Part shown: piece by piece, positions 17,522-25,409 of the stretch | Numbering within the stretch: position 1 is the stretch's first letter | Layout: each line of letters starts with the position of its first letter | Source of the DNA: an uncultured Ectothiorhodospiraceae bacterium | Lineage (GTDB): Bacteria; Pseudomonadota; Gammaproteobacteria; UBA6429; Thiohalophilaceae | Assembly: GCA_947258695.1 (NCBI GenBank) | Contig: CAMYJG010000001.1 | Coordinates: 90,858 to 154,857, forward strand | DNA: 64,000 nt | Reading direction: 5' to 3' | Position numbers and translations under genes: made by a program | The notes under the pieces: generated by a model | Told to the model about the DNA's origin: nothing | The model's input: the letters and a program-made list of their open reading frames with translations, nothing else | The model's database searches: none

Positions 17522-19696
17522 ATGGATGATGAATTACTAGAGGATTTTTTAATTGAAGCAGGCGAAATTCTTGAGCAACTGAATGAACAGTTGGTTGAAC
17601 TCGAGAATAGTCCTGAAGATTCAGATCTATTAAATGCCGTTTTTCGTGGATTCCATACGATTAAAGGCGGTGCAGGTTTCCTAGCAATAGATGTGATGGT
17701 TGCAATTTGTCATCGTACTGAAGATATTTTTAATATGCTTCGTAATGATGAAATTAAAATTGATAACCATCTGATGGATACAGTTTTACCGGTACTGGAT
17801 GTATTAAACGCTCAGTTTGATGCATTACGCAGTGGTGAAGATCCCGAGGCGGCAGAGCCAGAATTATTAAGTGGACTAGAAGCTATAATCTCAGGTGACA
17901 GTGCAGCAACAGAAAGTCCTGACGAAGTACCTCCAGAACCAGCTGCAGAACAAAGTGAATCTGAAGATATTACTGATGATGAGTTTGAAGCCATGCTTGA
18001 TGAGGCTGCTGCTAAAAAAGCTGAATCAGATACAGGTTCTTCATCAGATGAAATAACAGATGAAGAATTTGAATCGCTACTTGATGACTTGCATGGTAAA
18101 GGTAAGTTCTCTGAAGAACCAATTTCTACTCCTGAAACAACAAGCACAGCAACAAATAGTGATGAAATAAATGAAGATGAATTTGAATCACTGTTAGATG
18201 ATATACATGGCAAAGGGTCTTTCTCAGCTGATAGTGCTTCAGCTAAAGCCAATGCCACAGATAAAAATGAAAAGAGCTTCGAAGAAAGTAAAAAAGATGA
18301 TGAAATCTCAGAAGATGAATTTGAAGCACTTTTAGATGATATACATGGTAAAGGTTCATTTTCAGCCGGTTCAGAAGAAGCAGCTGAAGATAAGCCTAAA
18401 GTTGAAGCCACACCTCCAGCTAAGACGAAGCCACCAGCTAAAAAAGAAAAGCCGATAGCAGAGACAAAAGCGACAACGCCTGATAAAGAAGCTAAACCAA
18501 AAGCAGTTAAAGACGCTAAGCCTGCTGCTGAAACATCAGTGCGTGTTGATACAAGTCGACTCGATGAAATTATGAATATGGTTGGTGAGTTAGTATTAGT
18601 AAGAAATCGTATATCACGTTTAGGTTCAGATGGTGGCGATTCTTCAAGCGAAGAAATGTCAAAAGCCATTGCTAATCTTGATTTAGTTACTGCTGATTTA
18701 CAATTATCAGTTATGAAAACAAGAATGCAACCTATCAAAAAAGTCTTTGGTCGTTTCCCCCGGGTTGTTCGTGACTTGGCACGCAGTCTTAAAAAAGACA
18801 TTAAGCTTGATATGGTTGGGGAAGATACCGATCTTGATAAAAATTTAGTGGAAGCGTTGGCTGATCCTTTAGTCCATCTGGTCAGAAACTCAGTTGATCA
18901 TGGTGTAGAAATGCCAGACGAACGTGAAAAAGCAGGAAAACCACGTCAGGGTAATGTTGTGCTCTCTGCCTCACAAGAAGGTGATCATATTTTATTATCA
19001 ATTACTGATGATGGCGGTGGAATGGATGCCGATAAGCTTAGAAACATCGCAATCAACAAAGGCATACATGATAAAGAATCCGCCTCACGCTTAACTGATG
19101 TTGAATGTTATAACCTGATCTTTGCTCCTGGTTTTTCTACTAAGGAAGAAATTTCAGATATATCAGGTCGCGGTGTCGGTATGGACGTGGTCAAAACAAG
19201 CATCACATCTTTAAATGGATCAATAGAAATTGATTCCGAGTTAGGAAAAGGTACCATTATCAACATTAAGGTACCACTGACACTGGCGATTATGTCTACC
19301 TTAATGGTCAGGTTAAAAGAGCAGCTTTTCTCATTACCATTAGTGAATGTGAATGAAATATTCCACCTGGATTTAACCAAGACTAATGTCATGGATGGTA
19401 AACGTGTCGTACTTGTCAGGGGTAAAACCTTGCCTCTTTATTATCTCAACAACTGGTTAGTAAATGGTGAAAGTAATGCACCTTTACCAAAAGAAGGGCA
19501 TGTAGTTGTTGTACATATTGGAACGCAAAAAGTTGGCTTTATTGTTGATGAATTAATTGGTCAGGAAGAAGTTGTTATAAAACCACTCGGTGCAATGTTA
19601 CATGGTATTTCAGGTTTGGCAGGAGCGACGATAACCGGTGATGGAGGAATTGCGCTTATCCTTGATATTCCGGGTTTAATGAAAATGTATGCGTAA
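17522..19696 (+). CDS. cheA: Chemotaxis histidine kinase CheA
   Basis: Receptor-coupled kinase that phosphorylates CheY and CheB. Domains: HPt (1-110) with phospho-His45 in FRGFHTIKGGAGF; a long linker (about 115-345) that lacks a recognisable P2 fold and instead holds four acidic repeats followed by a Lys/Ala/Pro-rich stretch; dimerisation helices starting RVDTSRLDEIMNMVGELVLVRNR; kinase domain with the N box LVHLVRNSVDHGVE, DDGGGMD and SGRGVGMDVVK; and a C-terminal CheW-like domain. Total 724 residues. ParP, encoded downstream, is expected to contact this protein at the pole. Confidence 0.97.
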   Translation: MDDELLEDFLIEAGEILEQLNEQLVELENSPEDSDLLNAVFRGFHTIKGGAGFLAIDVMVAICHRTEDIFNMLRNDEIKIDNHLMDTVLPVLDVLNAQFDALRSGEDPEAAEPELLSGLEAIISGDSAATESPDEVPPEPAAEQSESEDITDDEFEAMLDEAAAKKAESDTGSSSDEITDEEFESLLDDLHGKGKFSEEPISTPETTSTATNSDEINEDEFESLLDDIHGKGSFSADSASAKANATDKNEKSFEESKKDDEISEDEFEALLDDIHGKGSFSAGSEEAAEDKPKVEATPPAKTKPPAKKEKPIAETKATTPDKEAKPKAVKDAKPAAETSVRVDTSRLDEIMNMVGELVLVRNRISRLGSDGGDSSSEEMSKAIANLDLVTADLQLSVMKTRMQPIKKVFGRFPRVVRDLARSLKKDIKLDMVGEDTDLDKNLVEALADPLVHLVRNSVDHGVEMPDEREKAGKPRQGNVVLSASQEGDHILLSITDDGGGMDADKLRNIAINKGIHDKESASRLTDVECYNLIFAPGFSTKEEISDISGRGVGMDVVKTSITSLNGSIEIDSELGKGTIINIKVPLTLAIMSTLMVRLKEQLFSLPLVNVNEIFHLDLTKTNVMDGKRVVLVRGKTLPLYYLNNWLVNGESNAPLPKEGHVVVVHIGTQKVGFIVDELIGQEEVVIKPLGAMLHGISGLAGATITGDGGIALILDIPGLMKMYA
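17966..18370 (+). repeat. Four-copy acidic repeat within the CheA linker
   Basis: Coding repeat of the form D-E-I-x-E/D-D-E-F-E-A/S-L-L-D-D-I-H-G-K-G-x-F-S, at about CheA residues 149-160 (degenerate, EFEAMLDE), 178-197, 215-236 and 261-282. The last three are near identical at protein level but differ in codons, so the duplication is not very recent. They occupy the place where P2 usually binds CheY/CheB. Function is unknown; docking motifs are one possibility. Confidence 0.8.
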
Positions 19697-19744
19697 ATTA
19701 TATTATCTTAGTGATATGAATAAATACGTAGTGAGGAAAGGTGA

Positions 19745-20830
19745 ATGCCAACCCGTGTTTTAATTGTAGATGACTCCGGATTTTTTCGGCGTCGGGTAAA
19801 AGAAATACTTGAAGAAGATCCAATGATAACGGTAATTGGTGATGCGGCTAATGGTCAGGAAGCAATTGATAAGTCGGCAGAGTTAAAACCGGATGTCATA
19901 ACCATGGATATTGAAATGCCGGTGCTGGATGGGATTAAAGCTACAAAAAAAATCATGGAAGTAAATCCAACGCCTATCGTTATGTTTTCTTCATTAACCA
20001 CTGAAGGTGCTAAAGCCACATTAGAAGCGCTTGAAGCAGGTGCGTTAGATTTTTTACCTAAGCGTTTTGAAGATATTTCACAAGATCGAGATGAAGCTAA
20101 AAAATTACTCTGTCAACGAGTACGTGCAATTGCACAGCAAAAACACAGCTTAAAGAAAATAGCGCCTAAAGTTAAGGTAGATAAGACCGAGCCTGTTAAG
20201 TCCAAACCCACAACGGTAACAGCAGCGACAAATAAAGCTCCTGTTAGAATAGGTAAAAGCGGTGGAGTTGATTTGGTTGCGATTGGCACTTCAACAGGAG
20301 GGCCACTAGCATTACAAACGGTTCTTGTCGATTTACCCGCTAACTTTTCAAAACCCATTATCATTGTTCAACACATGCCTGCAACATTCACTCCTGCCTT
20401 TGCTAAGCGTTTAGATCAGTTATGTAAAATCACTGTTAAAGAAGCAGTTGATGGTGACAAATTACAACCCGGAGTCGCCTTGTTAGCACCGGGTGGAAAA
20501 CAAATGTTAATTGAAGGACGAGCAGGTAGTGCCACAGTAAAAATTATTGATAGTGAACCAAGTTTAACCTACAAACCCTCTGTCGATATTACTTTCAGAT
20601 CAGTTAACAAAGTATTTCCAGCAAAAACCCTGGCAATTGTATTAACGGGTATGGGTGCAGATGGAAGAGAAGGAGCACGTAGTTTAAAAACTCAAGGTTC
20701 AGAAATATGGGCGCAAGATGAAGAAAGTAGTGTGGTTTATGGTATGCCAGCCGCCGTTGTTGATGCCGGTTTGGCGGATAACATTCTAAGCCTGGACGAT
20801 GTCTCTAAAGCAATTATTAAACGAATATGA
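19745..20830 (+). CDS. cheB: Chemotaxis response regulator and methylesterase CheB
   Basis: Demethylates or deamidates chemoreceptors when phosphorylated by CheA. The receiver domain (1-125) has VDDSGFFRRRV and phosphoacceptor Asp in VITMDIEMPVLDG. A linker of about 45 residues precedes the esterase domain with the catalytic Ser in AIGTSTGGP, His in IVQHMPATFTPAFAKRL and Asp in LTGMGADGREGA. Length 361. A ribosome-binding site (GAGGAAAGG) precedes the ATG. The methyltransferase cheR is not in the window. It overlaps motC by four bases. Confidence 0.97.
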   Translation: MPTRVLIVDDSGFFRRRVKEILEEDPMITVIGDAANGQEAIDKSAELKPDVITMDIEMPVLDGIKATKKIMEVNPTPIVMFSSLTTEGAKATLEALEAGALDFLPKRFEDISQDRDEAKKLLCQRVRAIAQQKHSLKKIAPKVKVDKTEPVKSKPTTVTAATNKAPVRIGKSGGVDLVAIGTSTGGPLALQTVLVDLPANFSKPIIIVQHMPATFTPAFAKRLDQLCKITVKEAVDGDKLQPGVALLAPGGKQMLIEGRAGSATVKIIDSEPSLTYKPSVDITFRSVNKVFPAKTLAIVLTGMGADGREGARSLKTQGSEIWAQDEESSVVYGMPAAVVDAGLADNILSLDDVSKAIIKRI

Positions 20831-21573
20831 AAATTGATTTTTTAACAATTTCAGGTTTATTAATAGGTGTTGCAGCCATTCTGGTTGGACAACACCTTGA
20901 AGGTGGTGCGATATCTACTTTAATTAATGGCCCTGCAGCATTAATTGTAATTGGCGGTACCCTGGGTGCAGTTATGTTGCAATCACCTATATTAATTTTT
21001 GTGCGTGCGATAAAAATGTTGTGGTGGACGATTAATACACCTCAGTTTGATACTGAAGCAGTGATACAAAAAATATTAAGCTGGAGTAACATTGCTCGCC
21101 GTGAAGGATTGCTCGGGCTAGAAAATCTTGAAGATGCGGAAACTGATCGTTTTTCAAAAAAAGGGTTACAACTATTGATAGATGGTAGCGAGCCTGAAGC
21201 AATACGTACGATACTAGAAGTTGATATTCATACCCGGGAGAATTTTGATTTACAGGCAGCACGGGTTTACGAAAGTATGGGAGGGTATAGTCCTACCATT
21301 GGTATTATTGGTGCAGTATTAGGATTGATACAGGTGATGGGTAATCTTTCTGATCCGGGTAAACTAGGTGGAGGGATTGCAGTTGCCTTTGTTGCAACAA
21401 TATATGGTGTTGCATTGGCTAACCTTGTTTTTCTCCCTGTTGCAAATAAACTCAAAAGCATTGTAACGACTGACGCTCATTTCAGCGAAATGATTATTGA
21501 AGGCCTAGTATCAATCGCTGAAGGTGAGAATCCTCGTAACATTGAGACTAAATTGTTAGGTTTCTTGCGCTAA
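20827..21573 (+). CDS. motC: Second flagellar stator subunit MotC (MotA family)
   Basis: MotA/PomA-type stator ion-channel subunit of 248 residues. It has N-terminal membrane segments (about 5-45, with GPAALIVIGGTLGAVML), a cytoplasmic loop with SNIARREGLLGLE, and two C-terminal helices (about 150-200, SPTIGIIGAVLGLIQVMG and GGGIAVAFVATIYGVALANL). Its place between cheB and motD is the MotCD position of Pseudomonas. Together with motAB it gives two stator sets. Ion specificity cannot be read with certainty. Confidence 0.93.
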   Translation: MKIDFLTISGLLIGVAAILVGQHLEGGAISTLINGPAALIVIGGTLGAVMLQSPILIFVRAIKMLWWTINTPQFDTEAVIQKILSWSNIARREGLLGLENLEDAETDRFSKKGLQLLIDGSEPEAIRTILEVDIHTRENFDLQAARVYESMGGYSPTIGIIGAVLGLIQVMGNLSDPGKLGGGIAVAFVATIYGVALANLVFLPVANKLKSIVTTDAHFSEMIIEGLVSIAEGENPRNIETKLLGFLR

Positions 21574-21592
21574 ATGTTAGCAGGAATCAATT

Positions 21593-22441
21593 ATGGCAAG
21601 AAAAAAACCCATATCTCATGAATCTGATAATACTGATCGTTGGATGGTATCCTATGCTGACTTCGTAACATTATTATTTGCCTTTTTTGTTGTGATGTAT
21701 GCAATATCATCAGTTAATGAAGGAAAATACCGGGTTTTAGCAGACACCATGACGGATGCTTTTAAGGTAGCTCCTAAATCACCCGATCCTATTCAAATAG
21801 GTAAAGAATCAAAAGCTGTTAGTAGTACCTCTCAAAATGAAATTATAAAAACTATTAAAGTTCTGCCAAAACCCGAACGTACTTATGAACGTGAAATGAA
21901 GCAGATAGCAGAAACTGTCAGTCAGTCTGTTCAACCACTTATCGATAAAAAATTGATTAAAGTTACCCAGCATAAACTCTGGGTAGAAATTGAGATGAAC
22001 AGTAAAATTCTGTTTTCTAGTGCGGATTCTGAATTAGAAGATGAAGCTTTACCTGCTTTAAAATCTTTAGCACAAGTACTAAAAGCTCTGCCAAATGCGA
22101 TTGATGTTGAAGGTCATACTGATAATATCCCTATCAATAACGAATTATTTCCATCTAACTGGGAATTATCAGCTTCTCGAGCTGCCAGTGTTGTACATTT
22201 ATTTACAAAATATGGGGTAAATCCTAGCCGCTTGTCTTCGATCGGTTACGCTGAATACAGACCAATAGCAAGTAATAGTACAGCAGATGGCCGTTTACGT
22301 AACCGTAGAGTAAAAGTCGTTATTCTGGCGGATAAAAATGCGCGCCGAATAGTAGAAATTGATCGCGATATAGGCCAAGCTGAAAGAAGTAATAGTACGT
22401 CAACAAACGGCAAAAATGCAGGCGCGGAAGGTGGATCGTGA
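21593..22441 (+). CDS. motD: Second flagellar stator subunit MotD (MotB family)
   Basis: Stator subunit that anchors MotC to peptidoglycan. The membrane helix carries the channel Asp in WMVSYADFVTLLFAFFVVMYAIS. The OmpA-like domain (about 135-250) has EGHTDNIPI, NWELSASRA and NRRVKVVI. Length 282. The last four bases overlap the parC start. A Ser/Gly-rich tail of about 25 residues follows the OmpA domain. Confidence 0.94.
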   Translation: MARKKPISHESDNTDRWMVSYADFVTLLFAFFVVMYAISSVNEGKYRVLADTMTDAFKVAPKSPDPIQIGKESKAVSSTSQNEIIKTIKVLPKPERTYEREMKQIAETVSQSVQPLIDKKLIKVTQHKLWVEIEMNSKILFSSADSELEDEALPALKSLAQVLKALPNAIDVEGHTDNIPINNELFPSNWELSASRAASVVHLFTKYGVNPSRLSSIGYAEYRPIASNSTADGRLRNRRVKVVILADKNARRIVEIDRDIGQAERSNSTSTNGKNAGAEGGS

Positions 22442-23235
22442 AAATCTGGGCAGTAGCCAATCAGAAAGGCGGGGTGGGTAAAACTACAACCGCGGTATCA
22501 CTTGCAGGTCACCTGGCGACTCAAGGTTCACGCGTATTACTTGTCGATATGGATCCGCAAGGTTCAATGACGTCTTACTTTGGTTATGATCCAGATGACA
22601 TGCCCCGAAGCATATATAACTTGTTTCAACTGGATGATTTTTCTTATCAAAATATTTCACCACTACTCACTGATACCAAGGTAGATTATTTAAAACTTTT
22701 ACCCGCATCTACAGCATTAGCGACACTGGATCGGCAGCTCGGTACTAAAGAGGGTAAAGGACTGGTACTTAAGAAAACATTGTCCTCGTTAGATCAACAC
22801 TTTGATTATGTACTAATTGACTGTTTACCCATGTTAGGCATTCTTATGGTTAATGCTTTAGCTGCGTGTGATACATTATTATTACCTGTGCAAACCGAAT
22901 TTTTAGCACTTAAAGGTTTAGATAGAATGATGCATACACTGGATATGATTACTAAATCCAGGAAAATACCACTTCCTTCAACAATTGTTCCTACTATGTT
23001 CGACAGACGTACACGCGCATCGACTGAAAGCTTAAGGGCATTAAGAGAAAAGTACCAGGATAAAGTCTGGGATTCAGTGATTCCGGTTGATACACAGTTC
23101 AGAGAGGCTAGTCGTCGTGGTTTACCAATTTCTTTAATGAATAAATCTTCTCGTGGTTCTAAAGCTTATGCGGCATTATTACATGCTTTATTGCATCCTA
23201 AACAAGAACCACATTTAAAACTGGTTAGCTCTTAA
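22438..23235 (+). CDS. parC: ParA-family ATPase ParC, polar positioning of chemotaxis arrays
   Basis: Deviant-Walker ATPase (QKGGVGKTTTAVSLAGHL, VDMDPQGSMTSYFG) of 265 residues. Position directly after motCD and before a CheW-domain protein is that of ParC in Vibrio and Pseudomonas, where it places chemotaxis arrays at the pole. It is therefore unlikely to be a chromosome-partition ParA; no parB or parS is adjacent. The start overlaps motD by four bases. Confidence 0.88.
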   Translation: MKIWAVANQKGGVGKTTTAVSLAGHLATQGSRVLLVDMDPQGSMTSYFGYDPDDMPRSIYNLFQLDDFSYQNISPLLTDTKVDYLKLLPASTALATLDRQLGTKEGKGLVLKKTLSSLDQHFDYVLIDCLPMLGILMVNALAACDTLLLPVQTEFLALKGLDRMMHTLDMITKSRKIPLPSTIVPTMFDRRTRASTESLRALREKYQDKVWDSVIPVDTQFREASRRGLPISLMNKSSRGSKAYAALLHALLHPKQEPHLKLVSS

Positions 23236-23236
23236 C

Positions 23237-23998
23237 ATGGCTAAAAATAACTCAAATACCCTGGTAGATGAGAAGCTTGCTGTCTCATTATTTCTTGACT
23301 CACTGTTACGTGAGCCCGAGGTTGAAACAGTAGAAACGACACCTGAAATTAAACCTGTTATTGAAGTTCAGCAACCTGAGGTTAAACTTACACCAGATAT
23401 TGAGTTAAAAGAAACAATTCCAGAGCCTGTTGTTGAAGTTAAACCTGATGTATCTGTTCAAGTTGAAGACAAGATAGATACTAAACATGAGACAACGACG
23501 GATGCAAAACCCGCTTCAATTATTCCGGAATGGGCTAACGAACCTTTTCAAATTTTACTTTTTGAAGTAGCAGGACTAAAACTAGCCGTTCCCCTTATAG
23601 AGTTATGTGGTGTCATAGAGTGGAAAGATGAAGTTACTGAAATGCCAGGACATGCCGATTTTTACATGGGAATTCTGCGACATTTAAATTATAAAATTGC
23701 CGTCATTGATACTGCACGAATGGTATTACCCTCAAATAAGCTTGCACAATTGGCAGGTGATAATCCACGTGAGCGCGTCAATCATATCGTTTTGATTGAT
23801 GACTACCGCTGGGGACTGGCCTGCGACAATATTGGCGAAGTGATTACAATTCAGCCTGACGAAGTCCGTTGGAAAACGTCAAAAAATAGCCGCAACTGGT
23901 TAGCCGGCACCGTTATTGAACATATGTGTGCTTTATTAAATAGCGAGGGCTTTGCAGTTATGTTAGAAAATGGTCAGGAACCCCATGAACGGCCATAA
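23237..23998 (+). CDS. parP: CheW-domain protein ParP, partner of ParC and CheA
   Basis: A 253-residue protein with a Pro/Glu/Val-rich N-terminal half (about 1-95, with repeated EVKP and EIKP units) and a C-terminal CheW-like domain (about 105-245; FQILLFEVAGLKLAVPLIELCGVIEW). In Vibrio the AIF part of ParP binds CheA and ParC and keeps arrays polar. The start is one base after parC. The call rests on gene order and the CheW fold. Confidence 0.8.
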   Translation: MAKNNSNTLVDEKLAVSLFLDSLLREPEVETVETTPEIKPVIEVQQPEVKLTPDIELKETIPEPVVEVKPDVSVQVEDKIDTKHETTTDAKPASIIPEWANEPFQILLFEVAGLKLAVPLIELCGVIEWKDEVTEMPGHADFYMGILRHLNYKIAVIDTARMVLPSNKLAQLAGDNPRERVNHIVLIDDYRWGLACDNIGEVITIQPDEVRWKTSKNSRNWLAGTVIEHMCALLNSEGFAVMLENGQEPHERP

Positions 23999-24041
23999 AC
24001 CATACAAAAAACATAGCAATAGGGCAATTCAATACTAAAAT

Positions 24042-24057
24042 TGGCATAGTAAATGCA
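24042..24057 (+). promoter_or_regulatory. Upstream sigma-54-like element before cheW
   Basis: TGGCATAGTAAATGCA has GG and GC ten bases apart and differs from TGGCACG-N4-TTGCA at few positions. The predicted start is near 24068, leaving a leader of about 65 bases. It would allow cheW to be read independently of the FliA-driven cheY transcript. Confidence 0.5.
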
Positions 24058-24079
24058 GATTATATTTATAGTCGGTCAT

Positions 24080-24097
24080 GTGCCAGAATATTGGCAC
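24080..24097. repeat. Inverted repeat GTGCCA-N6-TGGCAC before cheW
   Basis: Perfect six-base arms with a six-base spacer. The right arm forms the -24 box of the second sigma-54-like element, so a protein bound here could block it. Operator function is inference. Confidence 0.4.
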
Positions 24098-24107
24098 GTA
24101 TTAGGCC
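24092..24107 (+). promoter_or_regulatory. Downstream sigma-54-like element before cheW
   Basis: TGGCACGTATTAGGCC has a perfect TGGCACG -24 box and GC at the right spacing, but the -12 box reads AGGC instead of TTGC. The predicted start near 24118 would leave only about 15 bases before the cheW ATG, just enough for the AGGAGA ribosome-binding site. Confidence 0.4.
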
Positions 24108-24132
24108 AGCTAAAGAAACAGGAGAATAATAA

Positions 24133-24609
24133 ATGAATGATGTTGTAGACGAAAATGATGATTCGATTGTCCAATGGGTAACGTTTCATCTTGAAAATGA
24201 AAAATACGGCATCAAGGTTATGCAGGTTCAAGAAGTTTTGCGTATGACAGAAATTGCTCCTGTACCAGGTGCACCACATTATGTACTCGGCATTATTAAT
24301 TTACGTGGTAATGTTGTTACAGTTATTGATACTCGTCGACGTTTTGGTCTTCCTGATGTCGAAAATGATGACGAAACGCGTATTGTGATTGTTGAAGCAA
24401 ACAACAATGTTGTCGGAATCCTGGTAGATAGTGTTGCTGAAGTAGTTGACTTAAGTATGGCAGAGGTAGAAACAGCACCTAATGTTGGTAACGATGAAAG
24501 TTCAAAATATATTCAGGGTGTTTCAAGCCGTGAAGATGAGTTGCTAATACTGGTGGACGTGAATAAATTACTGTCCGATGAGGAATGGCAAGAGGTTGCT
24601 TCTTTGTAA
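24133..24609 (+). CDS. cheW: Chemotaxis coupling protein CheW
   Basis: Adaptor linking chemoreceptors to CheA. The 158-residue single CheW domain has WVTFHLENEKYGIKVMQVQEVLR, PGAPHYVLGIINLRGNVVTVIDTRRRFGL and VVGILVDSVAEVVDL. A strong AGGAGA lies before the ATG. A 134-base gap upstream holds the sigma-54-like elements, so it may have its own promoter besides read-through from parP. Confidence 0.96.
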   Translation: MNDVVDENDDSIVQWVTFHLENEKYGIKVMQVQEVLRMTEIAPVPGAPHYVLGIINLRGNVVTVIDTRRRFGLPDVENDDETRIVIVEANNNVVGILVDSVAEVVDLSMAEVETAPNVGNDESSKYIQGVSSREDELLILVDVNKLLSDEEWQEVASL

Positions 24610-24639
24610 CTGAAGTAACTCGTCAGTCATTATGGTGAT

Positions 24640-24822
24640 ATGGTAGATATAGGAACATCTGATAAAATCACAAATTTATGGCCAACCCCTCCAAGTCGAC
24701 CAGCGGATAAATCTGGTCTCAAAGATAAGTCATCTAAAGATAATCAGCGCAATAAAAAACATAAACGTAATAGTGAAGTTAAAGAGGATGGACCCGGAAA
24801 AAACATTGATGAATACGTATAA
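24640..24822 (+). CDS. Small basic protein of the flagellar/chemotaxis block
   Basis: A 60-residue, Lys/Asp/Asn-rich, probably disordered protein. It begins with DKITNLWPTPPSRPADK and ends in IDEYV; small proteins of this shape with an IDEY-type end are found at the same place in pseudomonads. There is no strong ribosome-binding site. Position between cheW and the DUF2802 gene, in the same direction, supports a real gene. Function unknown. Confidence 0.6.
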   Translation: MVDIGTSDKITNLWPTPPSRPADKSGLKDKSSKDNQRNKKHKRNSEVKEDGPGKNIDEYV

Positions 24823-24864
24823 CGTTTCATTAATTTAATATCACTAAGCATAGCGAGAATACCA

Positions 24865-25329
24865 ATGGATGCACTTACTCAATACTTAAATATTTTTTCT
24901 GTAACTGAATGGTTGATGTCAGCAGTTGTTGTTGTCTTAATTATTAGTTTGATTTCCATAAAACGACAACGAAAATTACAGCTTGAACAAAATCTATCAA
25001 TGCAATCATTACAACGAGATTTACGCGCACTGGCTAATGCGGCTGTTGGTGTTGGTGGAAGGGTATTAGAAATTGAACGTCATCAACGTAAACGACCAAC
25101 GGTTGTTGCAACAGACAAAGTTACTCATCAATCTCAACCTCAACAAAGTGTCCCAATTAACCATGCTGCCCCTGTTGATTTTTATACAAACTCGAATCAA
25201 CCATATGAACAGGCGATTCGAATGGCACAAACAGGTGCAAGTACAGATGATATTATAAATGTCTGCGGATTGAGTAAGTCTGAGGCCGAACTGGTGGCCA
25301 TGATGCATCGTTTAGATCAAGCATCATAA
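24865..25329 (+). CDS. DUF2802 protein, last gene of the flagellar/chemotaxis block
   Basis: A 154-residue protein with one N-terminal membrane helix (about 15-33, WLMSAVVVVLIISLISI), a coiled, charged segment (about 35-75), a Gln/Pro-rich linker and a C-terminal helical part (about 112-150; YEQAIRMAQTGASTDDIINVCGLSKSEAELVAMMH) resembling a helix-turn-helix. This architecture and its place after cheW match the DUF2802 family. Function unknown. A terminator follows. Confidence 0.75.
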   Translation: MDALTQYLNIFSVTEWLMSAVVVVLIISLISIKRQRKLQLEQNLSMQSLQRDLRALANAAVGVGGRVLEIERHQRKRPTVVATDKVTHQSQPQQSVPINHAAPVDFYTNSNQPYEQAIRMAQTGASTDDIINVCGLSKSEAELVAMMHRLDQAS

Positions 25330-25336
25330 ATAAAAA

Positions 25337-25364
25337 AAGCCCTGTAGAATGATTTACAGGGCTT
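25337..25364. terminator. Bidirectional terminator between the DUF2802 gene and rne
   Basis: A perfect ten-base stem, AAGCCCTGTA / TACAGGGCTT, with an eight-base loop. Seven A bases on the left supply the U-tract for the minus-strand rne transcript; the plus-strand side has a weaker T-rich tail. Confidence 0.85.
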
Positions 25365-25409
25365 GTTCATTTAAAAATCCATTTACTAGCTTACATAACA
25401 AAAGAATCT

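Noticed and set aside
17966-18370. CRISPR-like array
   Set aside because: Repeats are in-frame protein motifs with divergent codons and no unique spacers of constant length; no cas genes.
17812-18801. 329-residue Ser-rich ORF on the minus strand opposite cheA
   Set aside because: Shadow of the acidic repeat and Lys/Ala-rich linker of cheA; composition is the mirror of GAA/GAT codons and there is no start signal.
22438-23235. Chromosome-partition ParA and a nearby replication origin
   Set aside because: Flagellar/chemotaxis context and the following CheW-domain gene indicate ParC; no parB, parS-like sites or dnaA boxes were noticed.
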